Shown piece after piece: positions 49,856 to 64,000 of a DNA stretch of 64,000 nt. Location of the stretch: positions 2,976,001-3,040,000 of the forward strand of contig NZ_CP040899.1 in the NCBI RefSeq assembly GCF_006349365.1, written 5' to 3'. The position numbers and the translations under genes were made by a program. The DNA is from Georgenia wutianyii (lineage in GTDB: Bacteria > Actinomycetota > Actinomycetes > Actinomycetales > Actinomycetaceae). The notes beneath the pieces are model-generated. The model had not been told where the DNA came from. It saw nothing but the letters and a program-made list of their open reading frames with translations, and ran no database searches. Position 1 is the stretch's first letter; every line of letters begins with the position of its first letter.

Positions 49856-49950
49856 TACGTCTCCGTCTCGGATGTGTTCTCTGCTTGATGTTCGCCCGGC
49901 GGACCGGGTGGGCCGCCGGCATGACACCGGGCGGCCTGACTGCCGACCCT

Positions 49951-49975
49951 GTCCCCCGCACTCGGGAGTGTCGCC
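49951..49975 (-). promoter_or_regulatory. Leader element shared by rpsL and rpsJ (rpsL copy)
   Basis: Leftward GGCGACACTCCCGAGTGCGG plus GGGAC, 95 bases before rpsL and roughly 50-75 bases after the predicted transcription start. It differs from the rpsJ copy at two of 25 positions. Confidence 0.5.
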
Positions 49976-50031
49976 GAGCCTGCGGTTCACACGCACGCAC
50001 GAGGGACCCGATGTCGCGGGCACCGCCCAGT

Positions 50032-50061
50032 AGCGTACTCTGCGGCTGTTTATCGCGTCAA
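50032..50061 (-). promoter_or_regulatory. Promoter of the rpsL operon
   Basis: Leftward -35 TTGACG (50056-50061) and -10 TACGCT (50032-50037) are separated by 18 bases, a good housekeeping-sigma match. Transcription would start near 50025 and give a ~170-base leader before rpsL. Confidence 0.65.
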
Positions 50062-50096
50062 AGCGTGGCGGCTTGACGTCCGTCACGCCGGGTGGT

Positions 50097-50126
50097 CCGT
50101 GGGGCGGCCCGGGGGCCGCCCCACGG
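50097..50126 (-). terminator. Hairpin terminator of the rpoBC operon
   Basis: CCGTGGGGCGGCCC pairs exactly with GGGCCGCCCCACGG, starting 6 bases after the rpoC stop. No T-run. It separates rpoC from the rpsL promoter just beyond. Confidence 0.65.
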
Positions 50127-50132
50127 CCGGTG

Positions 50133-54023
<3,891 letters not shown>

Positions 54024-54115
54024 GGTTTCCTACTTCCTTCGGCGAGTCACCGTGTGGAATCCAAACAAGGGGCCGGCAGGCTGCCGTGGCGGGGACGCCA
54101 CGGCAGCCGCGGCCA

Positions 54116-57631
<3,516 letters not shown>

Positions 57632-57757
57632 AGGGGGTCCTTCCCTGCGAATTGTGTGCACACTGCGCTGATGGTGACTGGCTCGCCGTCACGAGCCCGA
57701 AGAGTCGGGCATGGCCGAGGACGGCTGGCGGGCAGGCAGAAGTCAGCGCAAAGCGAT

Positions 57758-57787
57758 AGCATACATGCGCAGGCAGGGCTGTGTCCA
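57758..57787 (-). promoter_or_regulatory. Promoter of rpoBC
   Basis: Leftward -35 TGGACA (57782-57787) and -10 TATGCT (57758-57763) with an 18-base spacer, ~127 bases before the rpoB start. Confidence 0.6.
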
Positions 57788-57966
57788 GCGCTCCATCACG
57801 CTGAAGACTCAGGGCCAACGGCGCCCACCATACGCCATGAGGGCTTGTGCGTGAAGCGCCGGCGCGCGGGTCGTTGCCGTTTCGTTGCACATCGGCGTGC
57901 GTGGCCCGCCCGCCGAGCCGCTGCGGACCGCTCCCCCGCGCGACGGGCGCGGCCCCGGGGACGCCG

Positions 57967-57998
57967 ACGGCCCGGCACCCCTGGGGGTACCGGGCCGT
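57967..57998 (-). terminator. Hairpin after rplL
   Basis: ACGGCCCGG pairs with CCGGGCCGT; after one mismatch ACCCC pairs with GGGGT over a very small loop. It begins ~36 bases past the rplL stop and lacks a T-run, so it may give partial termination before rpoB. Confidence 0.55.
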
Positions 57999-58034
57999 GA
58001 GCGTGAGCCGTGAGGCTCAGGTGTCAGTGAGAGG

Positions 58035-58424
58035 TCACTTGACGGCGACGGTCGCGCCGGCGCCCTCGAGGGCCGCCTTCGCCTTCTCCGCGGTGTCCTT
58101 GTCGACGCCCTCGAGCACGGCCTTGGGGGCCGAGTCGACGAGGTCCTTGGCCTCCTTGAGGCCGAGGCTCGTGAGCGCGCGGACCTCCTTGATGACCTGG
58201 ATCTTCTTGTCGCCGATGGCCTCGAGGACGACGTCGAACTCCGACTTCTCCTCCTCGGCCGCGCCGGCGTCGCCGCCGCCGGCCGGGGCGGCCGCGGCAA
58301 CCGCGACCGGAGCAGCAGCGGTGACCTCGAAGGTCTCCTCGAACTGCTTCACGAACTCGGAGAGCTCGATGAGGGTGAGCTCCTTGAAGGCCTCGATGAG
58401 CTCCTCGGTGGTGAGCTTCGCCAT
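58035..58424 (-). CDS. rplL: 50S ribosomal protein L7/L12 (bL12)
   Basis: 129 residues. N-terminal dimerisation domain ([28 protein letters not shown]), an Ala/Gly/Pro hinge, and the C-terminal factor-binding domain ([37 protein letters not shown]). The stalk protein that recruits EF-G and EF-Tu. It lies 74 bases after rplJ in the same transcript. Confidence 0.97.
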   Translation of the reverse strand: MAKLTTEELIEAFKELTLIELSEFVKQFEETFEVTAAAPVAVAAAAPAGGGDAGAAEEEKSEFDVVLEAIGDKKIQVIKEVRALTSLGLKEAKDLVDSAPKAVLEGVDKDTAEKAKAALEGAGATVAVK

Positions 58425-58498
58425 AATGGGGCGTTCCTTCCTATCTGTCTGCCCGTGCTGGTACTGCGTGGAGCAGGGTGGGTGGGGGTGCCGATGCC

Positions 58499-59023
58499 TC
58501 AGGCAGCGTCGGCGGCCTGCTTCTCGCGAAGGGCCTCGATGGTGCGCGCAGCCTGGGTGGCCGGCGCGGTGAACAGGTAAGCAGCCTGGTAGAGCGCTGC
58601 CTTGAACGCGCCAGCAGCCTTGCCCAGCAGCACCTCGCGGCTCTCGAGGCTCGCAAGCTTGTCGACGTCCTGCGCCGACAGCATGCGTCCCTCGAGGACA
58701 CCGCCCTTGATGACGAGCTGGGGGTTGGTCTTGGCGAAGTCACGCAGACCCTTGGCCGCCTCGACGGGCTCGCCCGTGACGAAGGCGATCGCGGTCGGGC
58801 CGTTGAGCTGGCTCTCGAGCTCGCCGAGACCCGCCTCCTTGGCCGCGATCGCGGTGAGCGTGTTCTTCACCACGGCGTAGCTGGCATTGCTGCCGAGCGA
58901 GCGGCGCAGCTCCTTGAGCTGGCCGACGCTGAGCCCGCGGTACTCGGTGAGCACGACGGCGTTCGCCTCACGCAGCTGCTGCGTGAGCTCGGTGACTGCC
59001 GCCACCTTGTCAGGCCTCGCCAT
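58499..59023 (-). CDS. rplJ: 50S ribosomal protein L10 (uL10)
   Basis: 174 residues. [42 protein letters not shown] and [12 protein letters not shown] are characteristic. L10 anchors L12 dimers through its C-terminal helix and, with them, can bind its own leader RNA to repress the operon. AGGAGG sits before the ATG. The leader upstream holds an intrinsic terminator. Confidence 0.97.
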   Translation of the reverse strand: MARPDKVAAVTELTQQLREANAVVLTEYRGLSVGQLKELRRSLGSNASYAVVKNTLTAIAAKEAGLGELESQLNGPTAIAFVTGEPVEAAKGLRDFAKTNPQLVIKGGVLEGRMLSAQDVDKLASLESREVLLGKAAGAFKAALYQAAYLFTAPATQAARTIEALREKQAADAA

Positions 59024-59206
59024 GGCCCTCCTTTTCGATCGTGCCGCCGGAGAGTGAGGGCCGCGAGCAAGAAAAAAGCCCCGCGCAGCGTGTGCACGGG
59101 GCGCTCGTCGCGAGACGGCGTCTCATGTTCACCTGCGCTGGCTCCGCTAGCTGCGGACTTCGGCCCGTCATGGCTGACGGGAGACCGGCGGTCTTGGGCA
59201 GGAGCA
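59024..59206 (-). ncRNA. rplJ leader RNA (L10-leader type)
   Basis: About 180 bases run from the predicted transcription start to rplJ. Position, length and the presence of a terminator near the 3' end match the autoregulatory L10 leader found in many bacteria. I did not verify the full L10-binding fold. Confidence 0.5.
59072..59102 (-). terminator. Intrinsic terminator inside the rplJ leader (attenuator)
   Basis: Leftward GCCCCG pairs with CGGGGC, extended by three more pairs after a mismatch, and six T follow at once. It lies ~50 bases before rplJ and ~100 after the promoter, so it must be read through for rplJL to be made. Confidence 0.75.
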
Positions 59207-59235
59207 ACACTACCCCGCCGGCGCCGCGGCTCCAA
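59207..59235 (-). promoter_or_regulatory. Promoter of rplJL
   Basis: Leftward -35 TTGGAG (59230-59235) and -10 TAGTGT (59207-59212) with a 17-base spacer, immediately beyond the rplA terminator. Confidence 0.65.
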
Positions 59236-59278
59236 GTGCGTGGGACCGACTGTGCCGCACCGCACAGGGAGAAACGAC

Positions 59279-59310
59279 AGCGCCCCGACCCTCGGGAGGG
59301 TCGGGGCGCT
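59279..59310 (-). terminator. Intrinsic terminator after rplA
   Basis: A perfect 14-base-pair stem (AGCGCCCCGACCCT with its complement) and a CGGG loop follow the rplA stop by 13 bases; the RNA then continues GTCGTTTCTC. It ends the secE-nusG-rplK-rplA transcript just before the rplJ promoter. Confidence 0.75.
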
Positions 59311-59323
59311 GTCAGAGCTCAGG

Positions 59324-60040
59324 TCAGGACGGGCTGTCCGACGCGAGGTTGCGGGTCAGGGTCGCGTCGAGCGGGATGCCCGGGCCCATCGTCGTCGTCA
59401 TCGTCGCCTTGGAGATGTAGCGGCCCTTCGAGGAGGACGGCTTGAGACGCAGGATCTCGTCCAGGGCGGCGGCGTAGTTCTCGACGAGCTGCTCGTCGGA
59501 GAAGGAGGCCTTGCCGATGATGAAGTGCAGGTTGGAGTTCTTGTCGACACGGAACTCGATCCGGCCGCCCTTGATCTCGTTGACGGCCTTGGCGACGTCC
59601 ATGGTCACCGTGCCCGTCTTCGGGTTGGGCATGAGGCCGCGGGGGCCCAGGACGCGGCCGAGACGACCGACCTTGCCCATGAGGTCCGGGGTGGCGACGG
59701 CGGCGTCGAAGTCCGTCCAGCCGCCGGCGACCTTCTCGATGAGCTCGTCGCCACCGACGACGTCGGCGCCGGCGGCCTCGGCCTGCGCCGCACGCTCACC
59801 GACGGCGAAGACGATGACGCGGGCGGTCTTGCCGGTGCCGTGGGGCAGGCTCACGGTGCCGCGGACCATCTGGTCGGCCTTGCGGGGGTCGACGCCGAGA
59901 CGGAAGGCGACCTCGACGGTCGAGTCGAACTTGGCGGTCGCGCCGGCCTTGGCGAGGCGGACGGCCTCGAGCGGGGCGTAGACCTGCGAGCGGTCGATCT
60001 TCTCGGCCGCCGAGCGGTAGTTCTTGCTGCGCGTGGTCAT
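59324..60040 (-). CDS. rplA: 50S ribosomal protein L1 (uL1)
   Basis: 238 residues. [60 protein letters not shown] and [15 protein letters not shown] identify L1, which moves E-site tRNA and in other bacteria represses its own operon. The ATG has AGGAGAA upstream. It lies 106 bases after rplK. Confidence 0.97.
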   Translation of the reverse strand: MTTRSKNYRSAAEKIDRSQVYAPLEAVRLAKAGATAKFDSTVEVAFRLGVDPRKADQMVRGTVSLPHGTGKTARVIVFAVGERAAQAEAAGADVVGGDELIEKVAGGWTDFDAAVATPDLMGKVGRLGRVLGPRGLMPNPKTGTVTMDVAKAVNEIKGGRIEFRVDKNSNLHFIIGKASFSDEQLVENYAAALDEILRLKPSSSKGRYISKATMTTTMGPGIPLDATLTRNLASDSPS

Positions 60041-60146
60041 GCTGCTTCTCCTCTGGTCAAGCAGGTGTGGTCTGCGGGTCCGCGCGGACCCTGCCACATG
60101 GCGCCGGGGCGCCGGGAACGGTGGACGCGGGAGGCGTCCGGTTGCC

Positions 60147-60578
60147 TCAGTCCGTGACGGTGATGCCCATGGAGCGGGCGGTGCCGGCGATGATCTTCGC
60201 GGCGGCGTCGACGTCGTTGGCGTTGAGGTCGACCATCTTGCCCTCGGCGATCTCGCGGACCTGGGCCATGGTGAGGGAGCCGACCTTCGCGGTGTGCGGG
60301 GTGCCGGAGCCCTTCGCGACGCCCGCAGCCTTCTTGATGAGCTCGGCCGCCGGCGGCGTCTTGGTGACGAAGGTGAAGGAACGGTCCTCGTAGACCGTGA
60401 TCTCCACCGGGATGACGTTGCCACGCTGCGACTCGGTCGCCGCGTTGTACGCCTTGCAGAACTCCATGATGTTCACGCCGTGCTGACCGAGCGCGGGGCC
60501 GATCGGCGGCGCGGGGGTCGCGGCGCCGGCCTGGATCTGGAGCTTGATCAGGCCTGCAACCTTCTTCTTGGGAGGCAT
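60147..60578 (-). CDS. rplK: 50S ribosomal protein L11 (uL11)
   Basis: 143 residues. [44 protein letters not shown] is the N-terminal domain with the thiostrepton-contact prolines; [23 protein letters not shown] ends it. It binds the GTPase-associated centre and is needed for the RelA stringent response. AAAGGAC precedes the ATG. Confidence 0.97.
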   Translation of the reverse strand: MPPKKKVAGLIKLQIQAGAATPAPPIGPALGQHGVNIMEFCKAYNAATESQRGNVIPVEITVYEDRSFTFVTKTPPAAELIKKAAGVAKGSGTPHTAKVGSLTMAQVREIAEGKMVDLNANDVDAAAKIIAGTARSMGITVTD

Positions 60579-60669
60579 GGTGCGTCCTTTTGTTCCTGGG
60601 CGTCGGTGACCGCCGACGCCGCCTTGCGGGGCCCGACACAGCAGAGGCGTGCGCCGGGGAGTCGTCCGC

Positions 60670-61470
60670 TCAGATCTTGGCGACCTGGGAGAACGACAGC
60701 TCGACCGGGGTCTCCCGGCCGAAGATCGAGACGAGCACCTTGAGCTTCTGGGACTCCGGGGTGATCTCGGAGATCGTCGCGGGAAGCGTCTCGAAGGGGC
60801 CGTCGGTGACCGTGACGGACTCGCCCACGGAGAACTCGACCTCGATCGGGGTGCTCGTAGTGCCGGCGCCGGAGTCGGCCTTGGCCGACTCCTTGGGCGC
60901 GAGCGCCGGGGCGAGCATCGAGAAGACCTCGTCCTCGGTGAGCGGCACCGGCTGGTGGGTGTGGCCGACGAAGCCGGTGACACCGGGCGTGTGGCGCACC
61001 GCGCCCCACGACTCGTCGGTCAGGTCCATGCGCACGAGCACGTAGCCCGGGATACGGACCCGGCTGACGAGCTTGCGCTGGGAGTTCTTGATCTCGACGA
61101 CGTCCTCCATCGGAACCTCGACCTGGAAGATGTACTCCTCCATGTTGAGGCTCTGGATGCGGTTCTCGAGGTTCGCCTTGACGCGCTTCTCGTAGCCCGC
61201 GTAGGAGTGCACGACGTACCAGTGGCCCGGCAGCATGCGCAGCTCGCGGCGGAACTCCTCCTCGGGGGAGACCTCCTCGGCCTGCTCGTCGACGGCGGTC
61301 TCCGCCTCGACGGGCTCCTCGACAGGGCTCGTGTCCTCGTCGGCGACGTCGCTCTCCTCCTGCGCGGCGAGGCTCTCGGCCTCTGCACCCGGCAGGTCGG
61401 TGGGGACGTCGTCTGGAACCTCGCCCTGGGCCGTGGTGTGCACGGTCTCCTCAGTCACGAAGGTCACCAA
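60670..61470 (-). CDS. nusG: Transcription elongation/termination factor NusG
   Basis: 266 residues. An acidic, disordered N-terminal extension of ~75 residues (usual in actinobacteria) precedes the NGN domain ([41 protein letters not shown]) and the C-terminal KOW domain ([19 protein letters not shown]). It links RNA polymerase to Rho or ribosomal S10. The start is uncertain: TTG at 61470, GTG at 61467 or GTG at 61455 are all in frame and none has a strong ribosome-binding site. Confidence 0.95.
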   Translation of the reverse strand: MVTFVTEETVHTTAQGEVPDDVPTDLPGAEAESLAAQEESDVADEDTSPVEEPVEAETAVDEQAEEVSPEEEFRRELRMLPGHWYVVHSYAGYEKRVKANLENRIQSLNMEEYIFQVEVPMEDVVEIKNSQRKLVSRVRIPGYVLVRMDLTDESWGAVRHTPGVTGFVGHTHQPVPLTEDEVFSMLAPALAPKESAKADSGAGTTSTPIEVEFSVGESVTVTDGPFETLPATISEITPESQKLKVLVSIFGRETPVELSFSQVAKI

Positions 61471-61506
61471 CTTTCTGCGTCGTAGTTCAGTCGTGCGGGG
61501 GGCGGG

Positions 61507-61779
61507 TCAGCCGCCGAACACCCACAGCGCGAGCCGCCCGAAGCCCAGGTCGATCACGCCCACGTAGGCCATGATCGCCAGCACGAAGACGATGACGACG
61601 ACGAAGAACGTGAACAGCTCGTTACGGGTCGGCCGGACGACCTTCTTCAGCTCGGCGATCACCTGGCGCACGAAGAGTGCGATCCGGGCGAAGAGGCCAC
61701 GCTTCTTCGTCGCACCCGGACCAGCCGGGCGACCGGCACGCTCGGGCTTGCCCGAGGTCGTGCTCGCGGACTCACTCAC
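61507..61779 (-). CDS. secE: Protein translocase subunit SecE
   Basis: 90 residues. The amphipathic helix FVRQVIAELKKVVRPTRNELFTFFVVVIVFVLAIMAYVGVID with its single membrane span is the conserved SecE core; the first ~30 residues are a variable basic stretch. GTG start. It lies 58 bases after tRNA-Trp and just before nusG. Confidence 0.95.
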   Translation of the reverse strand: MSESASTTSGKPERAGRPAGPGATKKRGLFARIALFVRQVIAELKKVVRPTRNELFTFFVVVIVFVLAIMAYVGVIDLGFGRLALWVFGG

Positions 61780-61837
61780 AGGCGTTCCTCACTGGTCTGG
61801 GTGTCTGGGCCGGGACGTCGCGTCGACGCCGCTCTTG

Positions 61838-61910
61838 CAGGGCAGGAGGGACTCGAACCCACAACCGCCGGTTTTGGAGACCGGTGCGCTACCAATTGCG
61901 CCACTGCCCT
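61838..61910 (-). tRNA. tRNA-Trp (anticodon CCA)
   Basis: A 73-base cloverleaf: acceptor AGGGCAG/CTGCCCT with discriminator G, D-arm with AATTGGTAGC, anticodon arm CCGGTCTCCAAAACCGG, T-arm with GGTTCGAGTCC. The 3' CCA is not encoded. Location directly before secE-nusG is conserved in many bacteria. Confidence 0.95.
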
Positions 61911-62008
61911 TCGGGGACCTCTTGCGACCCGACCGACCCGTCCGCGATCCCCGCACGAGGCGGTGGAGCGCACGTTCCAGTCCGGAGGCGATCAGCCACC
62001 AGGGAACG

Positions 62009-62038
62009 AGTGTACGCGTCTGCGTGCCCCAGGTCGAA
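62009..62038 (-). promoter_or_regulatory. Promoter of tRNA-Trp-secE-nusG
   Basis: Leftward -35 TTCGAC (62033-62038) and -10 TACACT (62009-62014) with an 18-base spacer, giving a start ~90 bases before the tRNA. Confidence 0.55.
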
Positions 62039-62125
62039 CCCGGCACCCCGTGACCCTCGTCGCGCCGCCGGATCGCGGGCTGGACGGACGGTCACGAGAC
62101 ATCGTCCCCGTGACACCATAGCGGG

Positions 62126-63352
62126 GTGACCGAGAACACGAGCACCCCGACCATTCCGTCCCCGCGGCGCGTGTCCGCCAGGCTCGCGGCGATCGCCGAG
62201 TCCGCGACCCTCGCCGTGGATGCCAAGGCGAAGGCGCTCAAGGCCGCCGGTCGGCCCGTCATCGGGTTCGGCGCCGGCGAGCCGGACTTCGCCACCCCGC
62301 AGTACATCGTCGACGCGGCCGTCGCCGCGGCGCAGGAGCCGGTCAACCACCGCTACTCCCCCGCCAAGGGCCTGCCGGTCCTCCGCGAGGCGATCGCGGC
62401 CAAGACGCTGCGCGACTCGGGCTACGAGATCTCCCCCGACCAGGTCCTCGTGACCAACGGTGGCAAGCAGGCGGTCTACGAGGCGTTCGCCGCGATCATC
62501 GACCCGGGCGACGAGGTCCTCCTCCCCGCTCCGTACTGGACGACCTACCCCGAGGCCATCGCGCTCGCCGGTGGCAGCGCCGTCGAGGTCTTCGCGGGGA
62601 CGGACCAGGACTACCTCGTCACCGTCGAGCAGCTCGAGGCCGCCCGGACCGACCGGACCAAGGCGCTGCTGTTCTGCTCGCCGTCCAACCCGACCGGCGC
62701 CGTCTACTCCCCCGAGCAGACCGCAGCCATCGGCCGCTGGGCGCACGCGAACGGCATCTGGGTCGTCACCGACGAGATCTACGAGCACCTCGTCTACGAC
62801 GACGCCGAGTTCACCTCGATCCTCAAGGTCGTCCCCGAGCTGGCCGACACGACGATCGTGCTCAACGGCGTCGCCAAGACGTACGCGATGACCGGCTGGC
62901 GCGTGGGCTGGCTGGTCGGCCCGGCCGACGTCGTCAAGGCCGCGACGAACCTCCAGTCGCACCTCACGTCCAACGTCTCCAACGTCTCCCAGCGGGCCGC
63001 CCTCGCCGCCGTCGCCGGGGACCTGTCCGCCGTCGAGACGATGCGCGAGGCCTTCGACGAGCGCCGACGCACGATGGTGCGAATGCTCCGCGAGATCGAC
63101 GGTGTCGAGGTCCCGACGCCGCGGGGCGCCTTCTACGCCTACCCGAACGTCGAGGGGCTGCTCGGCCGCACGTTCCGCGGCCGCACGCCCCGGACGTCCG
63201 CCGAGCTCGCCGAGCTCATCCTCGAGGAGGTCGAGGTGGCCGTGGTCCCGGGCGAGGCGTTCGGCCCGAGCGGGTACCTGCGGCTGAGCTACGCGCTCGG
63301 CATGGACGACCTCGTCGAGGGCATCAGCCGAATGCAGGACCTCCTGCGCTGA
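62126..63352 (+). CDS. Pyridoxal-phosphate aminotransferase, aspartate aminotransferase type (Ib)
   Basis: 408 residues. [74 protein letters not shown] and [15 protein letters not shown] (PLP lysine near 250, substrate-binding Arg) are the full class I aminotransferase set. Interconverts aspartate/oxaloacetate or similar with 2-oxoglutarate; exact substrate is not certain. The GTG start lacks a ribosome-binding site and may be leaderless. Divergent from the tRNA-Trp operon. Confidence 0.9.
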   Translation: MTENTSTPTIPSPRRVSARLAAIAESATLAVDAKAKALKAAGRPVIGFGAGEPDFATPQYIVDAAVAAAQEPVNHRYSPAKGLPVLREAIAAKTLRDSGYEISPDQVLVTNGGKQAVYEAFAAIIDPGDEVLLPAPYWTTYPEAIALAGGSAVEVFAGTDQDYLVTVEQLEAARTDRTKALLFCSPSNPTGAVYSPEQTAAIGRWAHANGIWVVTDEIYEHLVYDDAEFTSILKVVPELADTTIVLNGVAKTYAMTGWRVGWLVGPADVVKAATNLQSHLTSNVSNVSQRAALAAVAGDLSAVETMREAFDERRRTMVRMLREIDGVEVPTPRGAFYAYPNVEGLLGRTFRGRTPRTSAELAELILEEVEVAVVPGEAFGPSGYLRLSYALGMDDLVEGISRMQDLLR

Positions 63353-63361
63353 CCCCGTTCT

Positions 63362-63397
63362 GACGGCCCCGGGTGCACATGTGTGCCCGGGGCCGTC
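63362..63397. terminator. Bidirectional hairpin between convergent genes
   Basis: GACGGCCCCGGG (63362-63373) and CCCGGGGCCGTC (63386-63397) are perfect complements, with CACATGTG adding an inner palindrome. It lies between the stop codons of the aminotransferase and the leftward phosphotransferase-like gene and can end both. Confidence 0.75.
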
Positions 63398-63436
63398 GGC
63401 GTCCTCCCCGGCGGGGAGGGAGTGCGCGGGGAGGGC

Positions 63437-64000
63437 TCAGGCGCCGGCGAGCCAGCGCTCCGCCTCCGCGAGCCGGCCCTCGGCGTCCACCCGCCAGTCG
63501 GGGGCCTCGCGCCGCCGTGCCCCCGCGACGAGGGACAGCACCACGCCGGCGGCCCGTGCGCGCAGCGCGCCGGGGTCCACCCACCGCGAGCACATCTCGG
63601 TCCACGTCGCGAGGACGGCCGGCACCTGCGGGTAGGTCCGGGGCGCGAGGTGCGGCAGCACGCTCACGTGCGCGAGGAGGCACGCGAGGTCGTCCACGCG
63701 GTGGCCGGGCCCGACGGAGTCCACGTCGAGCACCGCGCTCACCCTGTCGGCAGCCATGAGGAGGTTCGCCTCGTAGAGGTCGCCGTGGGTCGGGACCACC
63801 GGCCCCGGGTCGGTGCGGCCCAGCGCCGCGCCGACCCCCGCCGCGAGCCGTTCGATGCGCGCGCGGTGCTCGGGCAGGACGACGCTCGCGGCGTGTCCGT
63901 AGTGGTCGGCACGCTCGGCCCACGCCGCGCGCCGCGGCAGGTCGAGCACGGCCGCGGGCAGCCGGTCCAGGACGGCGACGACGTTCTCGAGGGTCGCCCG
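63437..64000 (-). CDS. Aminoglycoside/choline-kinase-type phosphotransferase (5' end beyond right edge)
   Basis: The last ~187 residues of an APH-family (kinase-fold) protein. VPTHGDLYEANLLMAADRVSAVLDVDSVGPGHRVDDLACLL holds the catalytic Brenner-type HGDxxxxN (with D-x-x-x-x-N) and the metal-binding VLDVDS that replaces DFG. The frame is open through the edge, so the N-lobe is missing here. Substrate unknown: many family members phosphorylate small molecules other than antibiotics. Convergent with the aminotransferase. Confidence 0.75.
   Translation of the reverse strand, partial: RATLENVVAVLDRLPAAVLDLPRRAAWAERADHYGHAASVVLPEHRARIERLAAGVGAALGRTDPGPVVPTHGDLYEANLLMAADRVSAVLDVDSVGPGHRVDDLACLLAHVSVLPHLAPRTYPQVPAVLATWTEMCSRWVDPGALRARAAGVVLSLVAGARRREAPDWRVDAEGRLAEAERWLAGA

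Larger units (their letters stand above)
57632..58034. other. 403-base intergenic region between rplL and rpoB
   Basis: No gene is seen. It carries the hairpin after rplL, then the rpoB promoter and a leader of about 120 bases. Having both a terminator-like hairpin and a promoter here suggests that rpoBC expression is partly uncoupled from rplJL, as in many bacteria. Confidence 0.6.

Noticed and set aside
60600..60619. GCGTCGG/CCGACGC hairpin between nusG and rplK as a terminator
   Set aside because: Short stem, no T-run, and the same transcript clearly continues to rplK; probably incidental.

Overview
The window is very GC-rich (roughly 70% by eye) and has the gene order, leader layouts and start-codon habits (many GTG and TTG) of an actinobacterium. 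The ribosomal-protein sequences, the secreted LPXTG protein and the actinobacterial tRNA-Trp/secE/nusG arrangement suggest the Micrococcales (a Cellulomonas- or Promicromonospora-like organism). That assignment is inference; no species can be named. There are no transposases, phage genes, CRISPR arrays or rRNA genes.

Left part, 1 to about 26.7 kb: a surface and exopolysaccharide (EPS) locus. In order it holds a truncated secreted protein, a large LPXTG wall-anchored vWA protein, a GT2 glycosyltransferase, and a tightly overlapping leftward operon (Wzz-like chain-length protein, Wzy-like polymerase/ligase, GT4). Then comes a 585-base regulatory gap. A rightward run follows: a WcaJ-type initiating sugar-phosphate transferase, a GT2, and a 1700-residue secreted Ig/BACON-like/beta-propeller/Kelch protein. 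After a further gap comes a second coupled operon (pyruvyl-transferase-like, FrhB-like Fe-S protein, two GT2). A Wzx-type flippase, a duplicated secreted beta-helix protein and an Alg14-Alg13-like (PssD-PssE fusion) transferase close the locus. Together they make a nearly complete Wzx/Wzy polymer pathway: WcaJ starts the lipid-linked unit, the transferases extend and decorate it, Wzx flips it, Wzy polymerises it and Wzz sets its length. No nucleotide-sugar genes, tyrosine kinase or sortase are in view. A short oriented motif, GGCTCACCC, recurs in seven upstream regions of this locus and may define a regulon.

Middle, 26.9 to 31.9 kb: two tandem large LuxR-family (MalT/LAL-type) ATP-binding regulators lie directly downstream of map, almost abutting it.

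Right part, 31.9 to 64 kb: the transcription/translation super-cluster. All of it is on the minus strand except the terminal aminotransferase. In transcription order: tRNA-Trp, secE, nusG, rplK, rplA // rplJ, rplL // rpoB, rpoC // rpsL, rpsG, fusA, tuf // rpsJ, rplC, rplD, rplW, rplB, rpsS, rplV, rpsC, rplP, rpmC, rpsQ // rplN, rplX, rplE, rpsZ, rpsH, rplF, rplR, rpsE, rpmD, rplO // secY, adk, map. Double slashes mark hairpin-type terminators or an internal promoter. The infA-rpmJ-rpsM-rpsK-rpoA-rplQ block that often follows map is absent; the LuxR/EPS locus lies there instead. Readable signals include promoters for rpsL, rpoB, rplJ and tRNA-Trp-secE, an attenuator-like terminator in the rplJ leader, and a 25-base leader element shared by rpsL and rpsJ.

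The most unusual structure is in the 1.1 kb gene-free stretch between tuf and rpsJ: two arrays of an 18-base tandem repeat in opposite orientation, about 210 bases apart, next to a very G-rich tract and a 26-base tandem repeat. A second unexplained element, about 73 bases with inverted ends, occurs twice in opposite orientation near 0.5-0.7 kb. RpoB carries Asn at the classical rifampicin-resistance position equivalent to E. coli Ser531.
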